Of a DNA stretch of 64,000 nt, positions 1 through 8,134 are shown one piece after another (position 1 is the first letter of the stretch; each line of letters starts with the position of its first letter). The stretch is from assembly GCF_023897065.1 (NCBI RefSeq), contig NZ_JAMHIV010000001.1:496001-560000 (forward strand). Reading direction: 5' to 3'. Below the pieces are notes generated by a model. The model searched no databases. It was not told where the DNA came from and saw only the letters and a list, made by a program, of their open reading frames with translations. Position numbers and translations under genes: made by a program. Source of the stretch: Crossiella sp. SN42. GTDB taxonomy: Bacteria > Actinomycetota > Actinomycetes > Mycobacteriales > Pseudonocardiaceae.

Positions 1-123
1 GGTGTGGAGATGGGCCGGACCTCGACCATGTACGCCACCGCGCATTTCGCGGAGGGCGGTGTGGACATGGTCGAGGTCGCGGGGTCCGCCGTGGTCGTCG
101 CCAGGGGCGTGTTCCTCGTCTGA
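1..123 (+). CDS. phzF: PhzF-family isomerase, C-terminal fragment (runs in from the left edge)
   Basis: The first 40 codons in frame 1 end at a TGA and read as the C-terminus of a PhzF/diaminopimelate-epimerase-fold protein: a GVEMGR motif followed by a strand pattern ending in VAGSAVVVARG, the usual PhzF tail. PhzF isomerises trans-2,3-dihydro-3-hydroxyanthranilate, the step before dimerisation to the phenazine core. It converges with phzG, whose stop lies 2 nt away. The start and active-site glutamate are outside the window. Identification rests on the short tail plus the neighbouring phzG, phzE and phzD. Confidence 0.8.
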   Translation, partial: GVEMGRTSTMYATAHFAEGGVDMVEVAGSAVVVARGVFLV

Positions 124-124
124 G

Positions 125-736
125 TTATGGCTGCAACCGGACCGTCGTCCAGCCCGGACCCGCCAGGTGGAAGCGCAGCCGCCGGTACAGCCCGTCGGGG
201 CTGCTCTGCCAGAACTCGACCTCGGTGAGCACCAGCTCGTAGGCGACCCAGGTACCGGGCCGGGCCAGTGGTGAGCCCAATGACCGGGCCCGGGCCAGCA
301 GCTCCTCCTCGTCGGCGAGCGGTTCGCTCTGCCGGGTGGCGACCGACATGGCGTTGGCCGCGGCGCTGCGCCGGGTCCACAGCGCGTCCGCCACGCTGTC
401 ACCCGCGTCTTCGACGGTGCCGCCGAAGGTGATCTGCTGGTTCGTCTCCCGCCAGTAGAGCACCCCCGAGCACCGCGCGGTCGCCTCGATCTCCCGCCCC
501 TTGCGGCTGCCCGCGTGCGTGGCGAAGACCAGGCCACGGTCGGTGATCCCGCTGAGCTGGATCATCCGGCTGGACGGGCGGCCGTCGGCGGCCACGGTGG
601 CCAGCGCGATCGCGCCGGGTTCGCGGACGCCACGTTCGGCCGCCAGCTCGCTCCAGCGGCGCAGCAACGGGATCGGGTCCGCGGGCGGCGTGCTGAACTC
701 GGGGCCGATCTCGGTGTGCACAACGTTCACTGCCAT
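125..736 (-). CDS. phzG: PhzG-like FMN-dependent pyridoxamine-phosphate-oxidase-fold oxidase
   Basis: This 203-aa protein has the PNPOx split-barrel signature: ALATVAADGRPSSRMIQL near residue 45, then FATHAGSRKG and YWRETNQQ, which form the FMN and phosphate pocket, and a C-terminal FWQSSPDGLYRRLRF similar to the PdxH tail. PhzG oxidises early tricyclic phenazine intermediates. The ATG at 736 was chosen because the family normally starts shortly before this point; an in-frame extension upstream is Arg-rich shadow sequence. The start overlaps the end of the upstream 103-aa gene by 10 nt, which suggests translational coupling in a phzD-phzE-X-phzG operon. Confidence 0.88.
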   Translation of the reverse strand: MAVNVVHTEIGPEFSTPPADPIPLLRRWSELAAERGVREPGAIALATVAADGRPSSRMIQLSGITDRGLVFATHAGSRKGREIEATARCSGVLYWRETNQQITFGGTVEDAGDSVADALWTRRSAAANAMSVATRQSEPLADEEELLARARSLGSPLARPGTWVAYELVLTEVEFWQSSPDGLYRRLRFHLAGPGWTTVRLQP

Positions 737-1038
737 GCTGGTTTCCCTTGTGGTGTCACGAAAGCCTCGACGTCGAAGGCGTGGCGGACGGTTGCCGGAT
801 GGCCGATCAGCTCGGCCGCCCGGTTCGGCGGCAGGCTCTGCCGGGCGGCCTCCTCGGACTCGAACACCATGACCGCGCCCCACCTGGCGCCGTCGGAGAT
901 CCAGAACTTGGTGACCAGGCCCGGCACCGCGGCCCAGGCACCGGTCCCCTCAGCCAGCAGTGACTCGCGGAGCGCGGGGATGTCGAGCGTGGGGACGGCG
1001 TCGCGGTCCCACCAGGCGATCACGGCCTTCACGGGCAT
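727..1038 (-). CDS. YdhR-like dimeric alpha/beta-barrel protein in the phenazine operon
   Basis: A 103-aa protein with the pattern of the YdhR/antibiotic-biosynthesis-monooxygenase barrel: PGLVTKFWI, then a WGAVMVFES strand, a helix with EEAARQSL, and a final HAFDVEAFV strand. No catalytic residues can be assigned. It overlaps phzE by 10 nt and phzG by 10 nt, so it is embedded in the phenazine operon. It could be a small oxygenase or a barrel helping late oxidation or aromatisation. It is unrelated by sequence to the ketosteroid-isomerase-like PhzA/PhzB. Function is inferred from fold and context only. Confidence 0.6.
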   Translation of the reverse strand: MPVKAVIAWWDRDAVPTLDIPALRESLLAEGTGAWAAVPGLVTKFWISDGARWGAVMVFESEEAARQSLPPNRAAELIGHPATVRHAFDVEAFVTPQGKPAWQ

Positions 1039-2897
1039 TGCACCTCGGGCACGCGGAGCATGGTGTCGAGCAGCCGGTGCAGGATGGCCGGGCCGTTGAG
1101 GGTCAGCACGGACTCGGCGTGGAACTGCATCGAGGCGAACCTATTGCCGCGCAACGCGTTCACCTCGCCGGTCAGCGGGTCGCGGCTGATCTCGACCAGG
1201 CCCGCCTCCGGGTGCTCCAGGCGATCATCGTCGCTGCGCGCGGCGAAGGTGTTGTAGAACCCGACGACCTCGCGCTCCCCGAACAGCTCGACCTCGCGCT
1301 GCACACCCTGGTTCGGCACCTCGCGCTGGTGGAGTTCGAGCCCCAGCACGCCGCAGAGCACCTGGTGGCTCAGGCACACCGCGAGGAACGGCTGACCTCC
1401 GCGCAGCAGCGACCGCACCGCCTCGGACAGCCGCGCGATCTTCGGATTCGCGTGGTCCCCGGGGTTGCCCGGCCCCGGGCCGAGCACCACGACGTCGTAG
1501 TCCTCGCTCCGGCACTCCTCGTCGAAGCGGCGGAGCACCACCTCCAGCCCGAGCGAGCGCAACAGGTGCGCGATCATGGCGGTGAAGGTGTCCTCGGCGT
1601 CGATCACGAGCGCGCGCTTGCCGGAGAGCCAGTTGTCCGGGCACGGCCCTGGGTCACGTTCGGCCAGCCAGAACGCGCCGAGCCGCGTGTTGCGCCGGTC
1701 CAGCGCCGCCCGCACGTCGGGATGTTCCTGCCAGCACACCGCGCGTTCCTGCAAGGCCGACAGCAACGTGGCGAGTTTGACGCGGGTCTCGGCTGCCTCC
1801 GACATCGGGTCGGAGTGGCGCACCAGCGTCGCGCCGACACCGATCTCCGCCCGGCCTGCCCGGTCGATCTCGGCCGTGCGGATCACGATGGCCGAGTCCA
1901 TGGTCTGCTGCCCGGTGTCGTCGTGGCCGATGAGCGCCATCACGCCGCCGTAGTAGCCGCGGCCACGGGACTCGTGGCGGGCGATCACCCGGCAGGCGTT
2001 CTCCACCGGGCTGCCCGTCACCGTGGGCGCGAACATCGTCTCGCGCAGGATCTCCCGCACGTCCCGGCGGGTAGGGCCCTCGATGAAGTACTCGGTGTGC
2101 GCGAGCCGGGCCATCTCCTTCAACCGCGGACCGACCACCCGCACCCCGTCCTCGCAGAAGCGCGACATCATCTTCAGTTCCTCGTCGAGGACCATGTACA
2201 GCTCGTCGATCTCCTTGTCGTCGGCGAGGAAGTCCAGCACCCCGGGCAGCGTCGGCCCGTCGGCCGGGTACCGGTAGGTGCCGCTGATCGGGTTCATCGT
2301 CGCCACGCCGTCGCCGACGGTGACGTGCCGTTCCGGGCTGGCGCCGACGAAGGTCCGGTCGCCGGTGTGCGCCACGAACGCCCAGTAGACCCCGGACTCC
2401 CGTTCGCACAGCCGCCGGAAGAACGCCAGCGCGAGCCCGGGGTGGTAGCCGCCGATCTCGGCCAGGAACGATCGCCGGATGACGAAGTTCGCGCCCTCGC
2501 CGGTGCCGATCTCGTCGGTGACGACCCGGCGGACGATCTCGGCGTAGGCGTCGTCGTCGACGTCGAAGTGGGCGCCGGACAGCTCGATCGGCTCATCGGG
2601 CAGCCGGTCCAGCGCGCTCCGCTTCGGCAGCACGGCGTGCTCGCGCACCCGCATCACCAGTAGTGGCGCGCCGTCGTCGATGTGGGCGAGTCCCCGTTCC
2701 CGGACCTGCCGGTGCGGAACCACCGCCAGCGTCTTCGGACCGGGCCCCTCGGCGATCGGGATGTCGGCGAGCGCGGACACCGACGTCACCTCGCCGGTGA
2801 GCACTTCCAGCTTTGTCGCACCGGTGGTGAGCGGCCGGTGCAGCACGGCGAAGGGGCGCTCGGGCGAGCTGAGCACCTCATCGAGCAGGTCTGTCAT
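1029..2897 (-). CDS. phzE: 2-amino-2-deoxyisochorismate synthase PhzE (anthranilate-synthase-like fusion)
   Basis: The 622-aa protein joins a chorismate-binding synthase half ([10 protein letters not shown], then [18 protein letters not shown] and [13 protein letters not shown]) to a class I glutamine amidotransferase half with [10 protein letters not shown], the nucleophile motif AVCLSHQ and the His/Glu motif QFHAES. PhzE converts chorismate and glutamine to 2-amino-2-deoxyisochorismate, the committed step to phenazines. Its length matches pseudomonad PhzE. The ATG at 2897 overlaps the phzD stop in ATGA; longer in-frame extension is shadow of phzD. It may be confused with anthranilate synthase, but adjacency to phzD and phzG argues for PhzE. 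Confidence 0.92.
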   Translation of the reverse strand: MTDLLDEVLSSPERPFAVLHRPLTTGATKLEVLTGEVTSVSALADIPIAEGPGPKTLAVVPHRQVRERGLAHIDDGAPLLVMRVREHAVLPKRSALDRLPDEPIELSGAHFDVDDDAYAEIVRRVVTDEIGTGEGANFVIRRSFLAEIGGYHPGLALAFFRRLCERESGVYWAFVAHTGDRTFVGASPERHVTVGDGVATMNPISGTYRYPADGPTLPGVLDFLADDKEIDELYMVLDEELKMMSRFCEDGVRVVGPRLKEMARLAHTEYFIEGPTRRDVREILRETMFAPTVTGSPVENACRVIARHESRGRGYYGGVMALIGHDDTGQQTMDSAIVIRTAEIDRAGRAEIGVGATLVRHSDPMSEAAETRVKLATLLSALQERAVCWQEHPDVRAALDRRNTRLGAFWLAERDPGPCPDNWLSGKRALVIDAEDTFTAMIAHLLRSLGLEVVLRRFDEECRSEDYDVVVLGPGPGNPGDHANPKIARLSEAVRSLLRGGQPFLAVCLSHQVLCGVLGLELHQREVPNQGVQREVELFGEREVVGFYNTFAARSDDDRLEHPEAGLVEISRDPLTGEVNALRGNRFASMQFHAESVLTLNGPAILHRLLDTMLRVPEVQCP

Positions 2898-3517
2898 GGC
2901 AGCACCGCCTTGGCGCTGAGCACGACCGCGCAGCAGTCCGCCGCGTACCGCAGCGTCCGCCGGTGGTGCTCCTCGGAGAAGTCGGCGACGGCGTCGGCCA
3001 CCAGGAAGGTCTCGATGTCGTTGGTGAAGGAGTCGACGGCGGTCATCAGCACGCCGACGTGGGCGTACACGCCGCAGATCACCAGCTGGTCGCGGCCGTT
3101 CTCGCGCAGCTGTGCCAGCAGGTCGCTGCGGTGGAACGCGCTGTAGCGCCACTTGGTGAAAAGCCAGTCCCCTGGCTCAGGGGTCAGCGGCTCCACGATT
3201 TCCCGGTCCACCGGGTCCACGCGCATGCCAGGACCCCAGAGGTCCTTGAGCAGCCCGCGGTCCTCATCGGACATGTCACCGGGCTGGGCCGTGTAGGCGA
3301 TCGGCATCCCGGCGGCACGGCAGCGATCGCGCAGCCCCGCCACGTTCTGCACGAGTTCCCCGGCAAGGCCGGAGGGCAGCGGCCGCAGGAAGTACCGCTG
3401 CATGTCGTGGATCAGGAGCACCGCGCGGGCGGGGTCAATCGTCCACGAGGCGACCGAGGGGGGAAAGTCACCGAGGGCCGGCAACCGGTAGTGGGCGATG
3501 GGCGGGATACCGGGCAT
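2894..3517 (-). CDS. phzD: Isochorismatase PhzD
   Basis: Exactly 207 aa, the length of pseudomonad PhzD. Visible motifs are [13 protein letters not shown] with the catalytic Asp, FTKWRYSAF with the catalytic Lys, and [18 protein letters not shown], where the cysteine of ordinary isochorismatases is Gly, as in PhzD. It hydrolyses the enolpyruvyl ether of aminodeoxyisochorismate to dihydrohydroxyanthranilate. The ATG at 3517 has a GGAAGG ribosome site. It overlaps phzE by 4 nt downstream, and upstream its first 106 nt lie inside the reading frame of the regulator gene. Confidence 0.93.
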   Translation of the reverse strand: MPGIPPIAHYRLPALGDFPPSVASWTIDPARAVLLIHDMQRYFLRPLPSGLAGELVQNVAGLRDRCRAAGMPIAYTAQPGDMSDEDRGLLKDLWGPGMRVDPVDREIVEPLTPEPGDWLFTKWRYSAFHRSDLLAQLRENGRDQLVICGVYAHVGVLMTAVDSFTNDIETFLVADAVADFSEEHHRRTLRYAADCCAVVLSAKAVLP

Positions 3518-4146
3518 TCGGCAGCACCTTCCGTGTCGAGTTCGAGCCGGTCCGCGAACACTCGCCACACCGCGGCGTTCTGCCGGGCGAACTCGGCCAG
3601 CAGGCGCCGGCAGTGGACCGGGATGTGGTCGGCCATGTCGATCCAGGACGCCCGTGCGTGCTGTTGCAGGTGCAGCAGTCGCAGCAGCACACGGCCGTTG
3701 TGGCTGGACCTGACCGACGGATCGCGGCGCAGCCAGTGCAGTAACGCCGGGAGATCGGGCCGGGGTGAGTCGTCCACCGGCCGCGGCGTGGCAGGGGAAA
3801 CGCGCCGGGCCGAGGGGCGAGGGCCGCCGCGCAGCTCGCGGCGGACGGCGCGGGCGGTCTCCGGGGAGATGCCGACCGCGGCGGCGATCTGCCGCAGCGA
3901 CAGGTGTGGCTGGTCCGCCATCAGCTCCCTGGCCAGCAGACGTCGCTCGGCGCTGTTCGTCGGCCGGACGCGGCCATCCTGGCCCACCCTGGCGCCGGTG
4001 TGGCGGCCCAGGCGGTTCCGCTCCCGGCCGACGGTCTTCGCGGCCAGACCCGTTGCCGAACCGATCCGCCGGTCCGACCACTGCGGGCACTCCAGCAGGA
4101 GACGTGCCGCTGCGGCCTTGCGGTCGGGAAGAGTCTGCTGGCACAC
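3412..4146 (-). CDS. StrR-family-like cluster regulator lacking the ParB-type N-domain
   Basis: The 244-aa protein matches the DNA-binding half of StrR/NovG-type pathway activators: a first helix-turn-helix ([20 protein letters not shown]), the linker [10 protein letters not shown], a second helix-turn-helix ([20 protein letters not shown]) and the C-terminal [10 protein letters not shown]...GRVLLRLL block. The ParB-like domain that normally precedes these is absent; a stop lies in frame just upstream and the GTG at 4146 has an AAGGGCGG ribosome site, so the short form seems real. The last ~35 residues are read out of frame through the start of phzD. It is the likely regulator of the phenazine genes. 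Confidence 0.7.
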   Translation of the reverse strand: MCQQTLPDRKAAAARLLLECPQWSDRRIGSATGLAAKTVGRERNRLGRHTGARVGQDGRVRPTNSAERRLLARELMADQPHLSLRQIAAAVGISPETARAVRRELRGGPRPSARRVSPATPRPVDDSPRPDLPALLHWLRRDPSVRSSHNGRVLLRLLHLQQHARASWIDMADHIPVHCRRLLAEFARQNAAVWRVFADRLELDTEGAAECPVSRPSPTTGCRPSVTFPPRSPRGRLTPPARCS

Positions 4147-4336
4147 GAGATCCGCCCTTCAGCGCATCCGGGAGACTCACTGTCGGTAAACGCGAACAGA
4201 TGGTTGACACGGATACTACGTGCCCAATCTGGCATACGCCAAGGATATTTCGCAATTTTCTAACAAGTCTCCCTTTTTCTCGGAATCCTGGTAAGCGCGT
4301 GAACTCGGCGTCCGTTGGCGCGCGTGCGGTTAATCA

Positions 4337-4366
4337 TTGACAACGTTTCCACTGGTGTACTAAGAA
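4337..4366 (+). promoter_or_regulatory. Candidate promoter for the phzM-like gene
   Basis: In the AT-richer 256-bp divergent spacer, a perfect TTGACA (4337-4342) is followed after 18 nt by TAAGAA (4361-4366), with TACTAA at 4358 as an alternative -10. The GTG start at 4403 lies about 30 nt beyond the expected transcription start. Assignment is by consensus only. Confidence 0.4.
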
Positions 4367-4402
4367 CAGCGGGCACAAGGGGCGACAGAAAGGGGCTGGG
4401 CC

Positions 4403-5413
4403 GTGAAGGTCGACTTGAAGGCCGCCCAGGAAGTTGTCGAACTCGTCACCGGCGGGTGGCGTTCACAGTGCGTTTACACGGCGGTAAAACTCGGCGTTCC
4501 GGACCTGGTGGCAGCCGGGCGGACCACTGACGAGGAGCTCGCCGCGGCGACCGGGGCCGCCGCTGAGGGCGTGCACCGGCTGATGCGCCTGCTGGTGGCG
4601 ATGGGGGTATTCGAGGGCAATGGCACGGACGGGTACCGGAACACCGCTACCAGTACTTTGCTGACCGACACTCCGGATTCACTGCGCAACATGTGCTTGC
4701 TCTACGGCGAGGAATTCTACGTCACGTGGGGGCACGCGAAGGAGTCGATCAGCACGCTGACCGCAGGTTTCGAGATCGCCTTCGGCGAGCCGCTGTACCG
4801 CCGCCTCAGCCACCAGACCGACCTGAGCGAGCGCTTCCAGTTGGCGATGAAGGCGGGCAACCTCTTCTTCGACTACGTGCCCGAGGTCATCGACCTGTCC
4901 GGCAAGACGTTCGTGGACGTCGGCGCCGGTCCGGGCCAGCTCACCGCCGCGATTCTTGCTGCCGTGCCGGATGCCAGGGCCAAGGTGATGGACCGCGACC
5001 ACGTCATCCCGGTCGCCGCGCAGAACCTGGCCGCCACCGTCGGCCTGGACCGGGTCGAGCTCTCCGGCGGTGACATGATCGAGGCCGTTCCGGCAGGCGG
5101 TGACGTCTACTTCCTCTGCCGGGTGCTCGCCGGCTGGAGCGATGAGGACGTCGTGCGCGTCTTCCGGAACTGCCGAGCCGCGATGGCGGACCCCTCCGCC
5201 CGGCTGGCGATCCTGGAACGCGTCGTCTCCGACGAGGAGCCCACCGTGCTGCCCTCCCTGTGGGACCTGCACCTGCTCATGACGACCGGAGGCGGGCACC
5301 GGACGCTGGAGAAGTACACCGCCCTGCTGGAGCGGGCCGGCTTCACCGTGGACAACGTCGCCGCGCTGCCCAGCGAGACGACCGCGATCGTCGCGGCGCC
5401 CCAGGCTGACTAG
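4403..5413 (+). CDS. PhzM-like SAM-dependent phenazine methyltransferase
   Basis: The 336-aa protein has the two-domain plant-OMT-like layout: an N-terminal winged-helix dimerisation domain (about residues 10-95) and a Rossmann domain with VDVGAGPGQLTAAIL as SAM motif I. The C-terminal third (FRNCRAAM, LAILERVV, LWDLHLLM, HRTLEKYTALLERAGF, ETTAIVAA) closely follows the pattern of pseudomonad PhzM, the phenazine-1-carboxylate N-methyltransferase. The catalytic His of O-methyltransferases is replaced (VLAGW instead of VLHDW), as in PhzM. GTG start at 4403 with an AAAGGGG site. It probably decorates phenazine nitrogen or carboxylate; the exact acceptor is unknown. Confidence 0.75.
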   Translation: MKVDLKAAQEVVELVTGGWRSQCVYTAVKLGVPDLVAAGRTTDEELAAATGAAAEGVHRLMRLLVAMGVFEGNGTDGYRNTATSTLLTDTPDSLRNMCLLYGEEFYVTWGHAKESISTLTAGFEIAFGEPLYRRLSHQTDLSERFQLAMKAGNLFFDYVPEVIDLSGKTFVDVGAGPGQLTAAILAAVPDARAKVMDRDHVIPVAAQNLAATVGLDRVELSGGDMIEAVPAGGDVYFLCRVLAGWSDEDVVRVFRNCRAAMADPSARLAILERVVSDEEPTVLPSLWDLHLLMTTGGGHRTLEKYTALLERAGFTVDNVAALPSETTAIVAAPQAD

Positions 5414-6072
5414 CGGGAGCGGCGACGCCGGCGTAGTACCCAGCCACCGAGCCCCGGGGCCGGGGGCGTGCGCTGGTCGAGGACGGTCAGCTCCGGTTGG
5501 CGGAGCCGGGCCTGCCGGACGATCTCCTCGGCGGTCGCGGTCAGCCCCACCAGGCCGATGGTGTCCTTGGGTGGCTCACCGAAGGTCAGGAAGTCCCACG
5601 GCACCAACACCGGTCCCAGCCCACTTCCGTCATCGTCGGCGGGATCGAGGGTGGACAGGCGAACCGGGCCGGCCTCGCGCCACGGCACCAGGTGCGGGGT
5701 GGACCGCCACATGGCCGACTTGTAGATCCAGACGCCCTGCCCGTCCATGGCCAGCACGCGCCGGTGCAGCACGGCGTTGCCGGGGCGGCTTCCGGCGACC
5801 ACCGCCACCACCGCGGGCAGGCACAGGAAGAAGAGCGCGGCGAACAGCGCGATCAGCAACGAGCCAACGTCGTGCACGGACCGGAACACCTCGGGGATCC
5901 ACCACGGGATGGCCAGCACCACGAGCCCCAGCAAACCCAGGCCGGCGATCAGCAAGGCACCGCTCAGCAGACCACCGGCCCGCAGCCGCCACCGAACCAC
6001 GAACGTCCCGCGCCGGGCCGGCCCGCGCGCAACGGCGCCCGCCGCTGATCTCCTTCTGCCACGCCACTTCAC
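5410..6072 (-). CDS. Hypothetical membrane protein with two transmembrane segments
   Basis: A 220-aa protein with a basic N-terminus, two hydrophobic segments (about residues 32-57 and 68-92) and a soluble C-terminal domain containing GVWIYKSAMWRSTPHLVPW and an Arg-rich end. The pattern resembles small actinobacterial PH-like membrane proteins of unknown role, but no family can be assigned firmly. The GTG at 6072 has a GGGAAG site. It overlaps the end of the methyltransferase gene tail-to-tail by 4 nt and is probably not part of the phenazine pathway. Confidence 0.6.
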   Translation of the reverse strand: MKWRGRRRSAAGAVARGPARRGTFVVRWRLRAGGLLSGALLIAGLGLLGLVVLAIPWWIPEVFRSVHDVGSLLIALFAALFFLCLPAVVAVVAGSRPGNAVLHRRVLAMDGQGVWIYKSAMWRSTPHLVPWREAGPVRLSTLDPADDDGSGLGPVLVPWDFLTFGEPPKDTIGLVGLTATAEEIVRQARLRQPELTVLDQRTPPAPGLGGWVLRRRRRSR

Positions 6073-6218
6073 GCTTCCCGAGTCTGCGGGGAGTCACCGG
6101 GACCGGTCCCGGGTTCGGCACAACTCACCCGTCCGCGAGTCCGATCACGTGATCAACCTTGTCGACGAGGCTCGCGTGTCTCCCTGTGCTGGGCCCGCCC
6201 GGGTCCTCCCCGTCGAAA

Positions 6219-6257
6219 GGCCGGCCCGGTGCCAGTACCGCCGGCACCGGGCTGGCC
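6219..6257 (-). terminator. Hairpin terminator after the LPMO gene
   Basis: A 15-bp stem with one G-U pair (6219-6233 with 6243-6257) and a 9-nt loop lies 28 nt past the LPMO stop. There is no T-run, as is common in actinomycete terminators. Confidence 0.65.
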
Positions 6258-6285
6258 TTCGAATTCCGTTTGGCCGGCCGGAGTT

Positions 6286-6945
6286 CTAGCCGAAGTTCAC
6301 ATCGCTGCACCACATGTAGGTCTGGTCCAGGTGTGAAGCCTGCCAGATCGTGAACACGACGTGGTGTCCCCGGTAGGCGCCAGAGGTCTGGACGTTGAAG
6401 GTGATGTCCTTGGCCGGGGCGTACCTGCCGGTCTGGGTGATGAAGTCGAGATCGCCCCAACCGAGGCGCTGGGTGGTTGGGTCGAACCCGTTCTTGCTGA
6501 TGTAGACCCGGAAGTAGTCAGCACCGTGACTGGCCTGGTCGTACAGGCGCATCGCGAAGTTGCTGCCGACGTTGGTGGTCTTCCACCGGCCCGGGTTGTT
6601 CAGGGAGTTGTTGCGTGCAAGGCCGTTGCTGCAGAGCTGTCCGTCGGGGGTCGATCCCTGGAAGTTGCCGCGAAGCCCGTCCCGCAGGGCGCTCATCCAG
6701 TTCCACATGGTGTCCGCGTTGGCCTGGAAAGCCTGCCAGCACATGGGATCCTGCTGCTGCATGGCAGGGTTCGTGTGCTGACTGCCCCAGGTTTGCCAAC
6801 ACTGGTAGGCGCGGGTGGCGGGACTGACGATGGTGCCGTGCGCCGAGGCCGTCGGGGCCCAGACGAACATGCAGGCCAGCGCGATGATCACTGCGATGAT
6901 GCTCCGCCGTCTGGTAACGGGCCCCGAGGTACTGCGCATACGCAT
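6286..6945 (-). CDS. Secreted AA10 lytic polysaccharide monooxygenase
   Basis: The 219-aa precursor has a signal peptide ending in ASA, so the mature protein begins with His36 (HGTIVSPATR), the N-terminal copper histidine of AA10 enzymes. The second brace histidine is probably in YDQASHGADYFRVYIS, and the C-terminal SDVNFG supplies the usual axial aromatic. No carbohydrate-binding module follows, so it is a single-domain enzyme. AA10 enzymes oxidatively cleave cellulose or chitin. The ATG at 6945 follows a GGAGG site. The CebR-type box upstream favours cellulose as the inducing substrate. Confidence 0.93.
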   Translation of the reverse strand: MRMRSTSGPVTRRRSIIAVIIALACMFVWAPTASAHGTIVSPATRAYQCWQTWGSQHTNPAMQQQDPMCWQAFQANADTMWNWMSALRDGLRGNFQGSTPDGQLCSNGLARNNSLNNPGRWKTTNVGSNFAMRLYDQASHGADYFRVYISKNGFDPTTQRLGWGDLDFITQTGRYAPAKDITFNVQTSGAYRGHHVVFTIWQASHLDQTYMWCSDVNFG

Positions 6946-6986
6946 GGATGGGCCTCCATTCTCCGGATGATTGAGCGTTGATGATC

Positions 6987-7000
6987 TGGGAGCGCTCCCA
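6987..7000. promoter_or_regulatory. CebR-type operator upstream of the LPMO gene
   Basis: A perfect 14-bp palindrome TGGGAGCGCTCCCA sits 42 nt upstream of the LPMO start. It is identical to the published streptomycete CebR (LacI-family, cellobiose-responsive) operator consensus. No cebR gene is visible in the window, so the regulator would act from elsewhere. Confidence 0.8.
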
Positions 7001-7404
7001 GAACAATCGTTAGCGTATAGGTCACTCAGCGAAACTTCAACGAAACATGGAGTAATGGCTGCAATCACTTCCACAGCTCAGAAAACGATCTTTCCGCACC
7101 CGGCGCTGACCTGCTCCTTACCTGCCGACGTCGGCGCATGACGGCGATCGCGTCCGGCCTGGCGGGGAGCGCCGCCGACGCCAGGCCGGTCACCACCACC
7201 CAACCTGCGCCCGGCTCGCCGGGCCGCACAACATCGTGCGGCCGAGCACCCGGCTGAGCGCGATCTCGCCGGCCGGTGGAGATCCTGCGTGAGCTCAGCA
7301 CCACTCCTGCGAAGGAGCGGCCTCACTCTCGCGGGTGACCCCATGCCAGGCGGCCGGGGAGATGGTGAGCCAGTGACTGGTGACGAAGGCGAAAGGCATG
7401 GTCG
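7001..7404. other. Non-coding stretch between LPMO operator and molybdopterin gene
   Basis: No convincing gene in about 400 nt. Short open frames here have no recognisable motifs, ribosome site or homologous pattern. The part nearest 7000 probably holds the LPMO promoter and its upstream region. Confidence 0.5.
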
Positions 7405-8106
7405 ATGAGGCACGGCAACAAACTCCCGCCAGGACAGCGCCGGGTTGAGGGCTTTCCCCGGTTCGGCACCCACCTTTCCCGGCCCGCCCCGCCCGTTCCG
7501 CTCGATCCGCTGATCGAGGTGCGCGGGGCGGTGACCAAGGAGTTCGACCTGCCGCTCGCCTCGCTCTCATCCTTGCCCCGCAAGGAGATCACCGCCGACT
7601 TCCACTGTGTGGCCGGCTGGTCGGCAACCGGGCTGCGCTGGGAAGGCGTCTCGTTCGCGACGTTCTACCGCGCTGTCCTCGAACCGGCGTTGCCGACCGG
7701 GACATCGATCACCCACCTCACCTTTCGCGGACTCGACGGGTGGAAAGCCACGGCGGCGATCGAGGACCTCCTGGCCGAGGACGTGCTCATCGCGCAGAAC
7801 CTCAACGGCCGCCCGCTCGACAGCGACCACGGCGCACCGGTCCGCCTGGTCAGCCCCAGCCAGTACGGCTACATCAACGTCAAACACCTCGCCGGCATCG
7901 AGCTCCTGACCGCGGCCCCGGCAAATACCGAAGGCCCTCTGCTCAGGAGTCATCCCCGGGGCAGGGTCTGGGCGGAGGAGCGGCACGGGCTGCTTCCGGG
8001 GCGGGTGGTGCGGCCCTTCTACCGGGCGCTGATTCGTCCCATCAGGTTCCTCAGTGCCCGTGGCGCTCGCGACCGTCAGCCAGAGCGGCCCCGCTCCTCG
8101 AACTGA
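7405..8106 (+). CDS. Molybdopterin-dependent oxidoreductase (MsrP/sulfite-oxidase fold)
   Basis: A 233-aa protein that is essentially one Oxidored_molyb domain: FPRFGTHL near the start, IEVRGAV, then ADFHCVAGWSATGLRWEGV, whose cysteine is the expected molybdenum ligand, and DHGAPVRLVSPSQYGYINVKHL for cofactor binding. The tail after about residue 180 is basic and unlike the domain. No Tat signal is seen, so it is probably cytoplasmic. Substrate unknown; related small actinobacterial proteins have no defined role. The start ATG at 7405 has no strong ribosome site. Confidence 0.8.
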   Translation: MRHGNKLPPGQRRVEGFPRFGTHLSRPAPPVPLDPLIEVRGAVTKEFDLPLASLSSLPRKEITADFHCVAGWSATGLRWEGVSFATFYRAVLEPALPTGTSITHLTFRGLDGWKATAAIEDLLAEDVLIAQNLNGRPLDSDHGAPVRLVSPSQYGYINVKHLAGIELLTAAPANTEGPLLRSHPRGRVWAEERHGLLPGRVVRPFYRALIRPIRFLSARGARDRQPERPRSSN

Positions 8107-8134
8107 CGGCCGCGCACCCTCCACAGTGGACACT

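Noticed and set aside
4203-4240. A TTGACA at 4204 as a second promoter for the methyltransferase
   Set aside because: No -10 box lies at a suitable distance.
7078-7404. Open frames on the minus strand upstream of the molybdopterin gene
   Set aside because: Composition is Arg/Ala-rich shadow-like, with no ribosome site and no motif.
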